Source: Stigonema ocellatum SAG 48.90 = DSM 106950
Lineage (GTDB): Bacteria > Cyanobacteriota > Cyanobacteriia > Cyanobacteriales > Nostocaceae
DNA: 64,000 bases
Direction of reading: 5' to 3'
Assembly (NCBI GenBank): GCA_016903675.1
Contig: JADQBA010000039.1
Span: 1-64,000 of the forward strand
Shown here one piece after another: positions 61,105-64,000 of the stretch. The notes below the pieces were generated by a model, which saw nothing but the letters and a program-made list of their open reading frames with translations, ran no database searches and was not told the DNA's origin. The position numbers and the translations under genes were made by a program. Position 1 is the first letter of the stretch; each line of letters begins with the position of its first letter.

Positions 61105-61325
61105 TTATGCAAAATGTTTCAGTTATCTACAATCCAATACTGCGTAGGTTTTGGGAAATAAGGGGTAAAGTAAAGCCGAGTGTGTTCGCGTTGTATTTAC
61201 GAGAACAGAATCGCTCCTACAAATTATCCAGGGAGAGGATTGGGTGTTGAGGTGAGGTTTGGGGGTGTGTAAGCTAAACTGCTTTCTTCCTTTGGTGGTT
61301 AGAGTCGATAGAGATGTTACCATCT

Positions 61326-61616
61326 CTACCTCTCCTTCAAAACCGGACAATTTTTGTACTCTTCCTCTGATTGGAATGTATTCCCTAAGTCTTTGTCCCC
61401 AGTTGACGTGATATTTGCAGAAGCCGAAATATCTAGATATTGAGCAAGTTCTTGGGTTGAATTAACTTGATGAAGTTGGAAGAAAATTTCTTGCCCCGCT
61501 CCTCCTATAGGTGGTTTTGGTTCAGTAGTTTCAACCCAATCACCGCGTACTTGACCAGACAAGGAGTCGTAGCCTACACCATAATCCATACCATCTGCAA
61601 ATTCTCGGTTAATCAT
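61326..61616 (-). CDS. Hypothetical protein, probably truncated
   Basis: 96 residues. The first ~60 look like real protein: YGVGYDSLSGQVRGDWVET, IFFQLHQVNSTQELAQYLDI and SASANIT, a pattern (G-x-G-Y-D-S-x-S-G-x-V-R-G, then E-L-x-x-x-L-x-I-S-A-S-A) that I associate loosely with the N-terminus of larger secreted or pore-forming-type proteins, but I cannot name the family. The sequence after NITSTGDKD is low-quality, and the protein is short, so this may be the 5' remnant of a longer gene. It is divergent from the truncated methyltransferase. Confidence 0.45.
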   Translation of the reverse strand: MINREFADGMDYGVGYDSLSGQVRGDWVETTEPKPPIGGAGQEIFFQLHQVNSTQELAQYLDISASANITSTGDKDLGNTFQSEEEYKNCPVLKER

Positions 61617-61652
61617 AATACTTTTACTTCCTTATTCCGTCATAAAAATTTG

Positions 61653-62036
61653 ATGTCACATATTTATTTTAGGTTTAACACTCAACATCAAGCGGTAGGA
61701 CAAAGCGAGCGCGAATTTTTTAGACTGCCAACAGAGTTTTATCATAAACATGAGAAATATGGCATTTCTAGAAAATGTGCCCAGCCGCTCAAAGAAGGTA
61801 CTCCCATAACTTTAACACTAACAATGCCCGATGACGGTGAGTCTATTAGTGTCAGTTTTGACAACTACTACCTCAGCAAAGCGACTTATGAATGGGCGTT
61901 GATGAGTGCTGGTTTTAAAGAGATTTGCTGGCACCAACCAACAATCTCTCCTGAAGGCATACAGAAATTTGGTTTTGAGTTCTGGCAGGATTACATTGAC
62001 TATCCCGATCTGGTAGGTATTACTTGTATAAAATAG
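61653..62036 (+). pseudogene. 5'-truncated SAM-dependent methyltransferase
   Basis: The frame from 61653 to the stop at 62036 encodes the C-terminal third of a class I methyltransferase: TPITLTLTMPDDGESISVSF, NYYLSKATYEWALMSAGFKE and ICWHQPTISPEGIQKFGFEF ending WQDYIDYPDLVGITCIK. This is the typical end of a common cyanobacterial methyltransferase family. The SAM-binding Rossmann core (motif I, GxGxG) is missing, and the N-terminal ~35 residues do not fit. It is therefore a relic unless expressed as a fragment. Confidence 0.75.
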
Positions 62037-62094
62037 CTGTCAATGCCGTAGACATGTTTGAAGCAATTGAACTTCGTTTGTTTGGTGTTTCTCC

Positions 62095-62526
62095 TAGAAA
62101 TTCTTCACCCAGGAGCAAGCCGAGCTTTCTGCATACATCGACCAACAAGCCCAAAAGATAGCACCAGAACCAGAAATTCAGTTCATCGACAAGGATTGCT
62201 TCTACAACTATGAGGCACAACTAGCAGGACAAACCATCGCCACCATCACCCATGACTGCGCCGACTTCGTGACTCAACCTTGGGTTGTCATGGTGGGTGA
62301 CGTGGAGATACATCGTGCTGACACTTGGGTAATACTCCCCATCGACTCTACCCAGCAACAAGCTGACCAAAAACTTTCTCTCTCGTGTGGGGTAACAATT
62401 CCACCCAAGCGTAGTATGCCACCAAGGAAGGAGACAGGCGTTTGGACAAAGATTCGCGATAATGAGATTGCCAACTGTGGTATTGGCGATGACGACGAGA
62501 TCTGGTGCACTGTACTTTTCCAGTAA
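62095..62526 (+). pseudogene. Frameshifted hypothetical gene remnant
   Basis: One frame is open from just after a TAG at 62092 to the TAA at 62526 but has no early start codon (first GTG at 62269). It codes FFTQEQAELSAYIDQQAQKI, EIQFIDKDCFYNYEAQLAGQ, TQPWVVMVGDVEIHRADTW and ends CGIGDDDEIWCTVLFQ. Immediately upstream, another frame reads VDMFEAIELRLFGVSPR, which looks like its displaced N-terminus, implying a frameshift near 62090. The protein family is not recognised. Confidence 0.45.
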
Positions 62527-62532
62527 TATGAT

Positions 62533-62735
62533 TAGGACTTACGCATTGACATAAATACTCAAGTATGCAATGAGCGCTTTCTTTCATTGGGGTAGACCAC
62601 AATATGACCGTAAGGGCGGGGTGACCCCGCCCTTACAATGTGGTCAATTCTGTTTGAGAGCGATCGCTCTATAGTCTGAAACGACCGAATTTTGTCATAC
62701 ACATGATGCTTAATTTGTATAGTGCGTAAGTCCTA
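62533..62735. mobile_element. MITE-like element with TAGGACTTACGCA ends
   Basis: Perfect 13-bp inverted ends, TAGGACTTACGCA (62533-62545) and TGCGTAAGTCCTA (62723-62735), bound 203 bp without coding capacity. The interior holds a strong hairpin (62595-62645): outer arms GACCACA/TGTGGTC and inner perfect arms GTAAGGGCGGGGT/ACCCCGCCCTTAC. CAATGAGCGCTTTCTTTCATT (62569) recurs at 42381. A solo copy of the end lies at 1761-1773. I see no clear target duplication. Confidence 0.75.
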
Positions 62736-62931
62736 TACTTTATATTGAGATTGGATGAATAGGCGATCGCGAACGCATCTGAAGACGATCACCTCATCCT
62801 TAAAAGCAGGCATCAGCGTTCGGGCGATACGCTCTGCGTCAAGCAGTCTTGCTTATGACTTCCCGTACCTCAGATCAAGCATAGCGATACGCTCTGCTTT
62901 AGCAATCTTGCTTATCGACACCTCCCTTGAG
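62736..62931. repeat. Two-copy direct repeat, otherwise empty
   Basis: GCGATACGCTCTGC...TCTTGCTTAT occurs twice (about 62823-62853 and 62883-62913), 60 bp apart, with small differences. HIP1-related sequence GGCGATCGCG lies at 62762. Open frames crossing this stretch are not supported as genes. Confidence 0.65.
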
Positions 62932-63477
62932 CTAGGACAGAATAAATTTAGCCGTTCCTCTGAGGTTGACTGTAGTATAGGTTTTCTCTGCACCAGGTCC
63001 TGGGCCTGCAATAGTGGTACGAGTTGTGGTCTTGATACCAGGGACTTTGATCCGAATAGTTTCAGACCCAGTGTTCAGGTTGACCAATGGAAGGATTAAA
63101 GTAAATGTGACTGTGCTCTCATCGCTCACTTCTTCCAAGGTGACTGTAATTAACTGACCAAGCTCTGTCTCTAGGACTCTAATTTGCTGACCAGAGAAGT
63201 TGAGATTGATATTATTGTCACGGTAATTTAATAGTGGGACTCCTGAAAAGCTTGTTGAAGAGTAACTCACCTGAACCTCGCCACCACTAAGTTCAAAAGA
63301 ATTGGCTTCAGTAAAATTTGTGGATTTGGTAAAATTTTCAACTACATTTTCTTGGTTGGAGTTTAAGAGTGTTTGTACAGGTTGTACTTGTGCGAATGTT
63401 AGGGGAAGAGCCATAACAGGTGCATTCCAACAGAGCAATAGACTTAAGAAGATGCTAATAACCAGTGATAAGCGCAT
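62932..63477 (-). CDS. Secreted hypothetical protein
   Basis: 181 residues with a clear signal peptide (MRLSLVISIFLSLLLCWNAP, cleavage probably after VMALPLTFA, about residue 29). The mature part is beta-rich and polar: FELSGGEVQVSYSSTSFSGV, NINLNFSGQQIRVLETELGQ, TVTFTLILPLVNLNTGSETI, ending in TTVNLRGTAKFILS. It contains no Cys and no recognised domain. Likely periplasmic or extracellular. No operon partner; the gene upstream is an IS relic. Confidence 0.7.
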   Translation of the reverse strand: MRLSLVISIFLSLLLCWNAPVMALPLTFAQVQPVQTLLNSNQENVVENFTKSTNFTEANSFELSGGEVQVSYSSTSFSGVPLLNYRDNNINLNFSGQQIRVLETELGQLITVTLEEVSDESTVTFTLILPLVNLNTGSETIRIKVPGIKTTTRTTIAGPGPGAEKTYTTVNLRGTAKFILS

Positions 63478-63785
63478 ACTGTTCCTCTGAAATGGGTCTT
63501 CAAATTAATAGTTGCAAGTTTTTTCAACTTATGCACTTTTTGCAGATCGGCGTGGGTATTTTGGGATACGCATTTTCAGGCATTAACGTTCGATTTAGAG
63601 CACAACTCACCCCATCCAGTATCATCACTCTTGTTGGATGAGGAGTTCCCATGACAGGCAAGCAGCTTGATTTATTCTCACAACTGCCCCTTACACCAGT
63701 GTCAAGACTTGAGCAACTGGTCATGGACCTAGATGCTTTATCACGGTGGAAGCATTCGTGATAAGTTAAAATTAAATCGCTTTTG
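63478..63785. other. Intergenic region without a convincing gene
   Basis: A 36-codon frame on the plus strand (63651-63761; MTGKQLDLFSQLPLTPVSRL...) looks protein-like but is too short to assign and ends at TGA; it might be the relic of an N-terminus. An overlapping minus-strand frame (63524-63820) has no protein-like character. Nothing else is seen. Confidence 0.45.
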
Positions 63786-63953
63786 TCAATGACCTGGTAA
63801 TTCCCAAAGTCCTGACACACCCAGTTTTTGCCATTTATGTAAAACTTCTCTGACTGTTTGTGCAGGTAAGTTTTAGTGAGCAGCTATTTTTTCTACGTAC
63901 CAACCATGCGCGTTTAATCTGATTGTCTCTGCGGGCGTCTTTAACTTTCTGTG
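63786..63953 (-). pseudogene. IS630-like transposase N-terminal relic
   Basis: On the minus strand one frame reads HRKLKTPAETIRLNAHGWYV, EKIAAH, a stop codon, then NLPAQTVREVLHKWQKLGVS and GLWELPGH before another stop. This is the helix-turn-helix N-terminal region of an IS630-family transposase (the VRxxLHRWQxxGxxGLWELPGRG pattern). The internal TAA and the premature end show it is decayed. It may continue past the window's right edge. Confidence 0.7.
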
Positions 63954-64000
63954 GTACATCCACAGTTCTCAGGTTTAACTTTCTTTTGGTCTTGCTCAAG

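Noticed and set aside
62755..63099. 114-residue plus-strand frame opposite the secreted protein
   Set aside because: The minus-strand frame has a signal peptide and protein-like composition; this one runs through direct repeats.
63524..63820. 98-residue minus-strand frame near the right edge
   Set aside because: It shows no protein character and overlaps the IS630 relic, whose frame is recognisable.
1..64000. tRNA, rRNA, CRISPR arrays and riboswitches
   Set aside because: None was seen on reading both strands; short tandem heptamer arrays are dispersed repeats, not CRISPRs, because units are contiguous without spacers.

Overview
The window reads as part of the chromosome of a filamentous, probably heterocyst-forming cyanobacterium (Nostocales-like). 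Evidence: the HIP1 octamer GCGATCGC recurs both inside and between genes; there are many cyanobacterial dispersed repeats (heptamer-type arrays such as TTGGCGT and ATCTGCG, palindromic GAAACCCGGT elements, CCCTGCCCCC tracts, MITEs); and gene families such as Uma2 nucleases and AMIN-TonB receptors are typical of this group. The species cannot be fixed from the sequence alone.

Layout. 0-12 kb is mixed chromosome: lptA-lptB (LPS transport), a VapBC-like toxin-antitoxin pair, small hypothetical genes, uvrA, two Uma2-family genes, an alpha/beta hydrolase and a transposase relic. 12.3-48.1 kb is a secondary-metabolite and transport island. Its core is a ~24.4-kb minus-strand operon of four megasynthase genes: FAAL-ACP-C-A(Ser)-PCP-C-A-PCP-E; C-PCP; KS-AT-KR-ACP; C-A(Thr)-PCP-C-A-PCP-reductase. 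An aldo/keto reductase and an MFS exporter follow. A convergent periplasmic Ntn-hydrolase of the penicillin/acyl-homoserine-lactone acylase family lies next to the exporter. Divergent from the synthase promoter are a TonB-dependent siderophore-type receptor, a PepSY membrane protein and a TonB protein. Together they suggest an N-acylated peptide-polyketide released by reduction, exported, perhaps deacylated, and re-imported, possibly for metal acquisition. The product is not one I recognise.

48.2-54.7 kb is a minus-strand operon of the NTP-dependent conflict-system type: trypsin-co-occurring protein, trypsin-like protease, degenerate STAND-like protein, MoxR AAA+ ATPase, vWA protein, and an FGE-fold protein whose C-terminus has the hallmarks of a diversity-generating-retroelement (DGR) variable region. 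A truncated avd-like gene follows. No template repeat or reverse transcriptase is visible, so the DGR looks orphaned or trans-acting.

54.7-64 kb holds a duplicated fragment of a histone-deacetylase-like gene, an MscS channel, the intact deacetylase-like gene, a very large UPF1-like SF1 helicase, and a decayed stretch with a truncated methyltransferase, other relics, a MITE, a secreted hypothetical protein and an IS630-like relic.

A theme across the window is dispersed repeats captured as coding sequence: in uvrA (an internal loop and the stop), the MscS C-terminus, the avd C-terminus, the PKS KS-AT linker, and an in-frame MITE in the C-PCP gene. All functional statements rest on motif reading by eye; no database search was possible.
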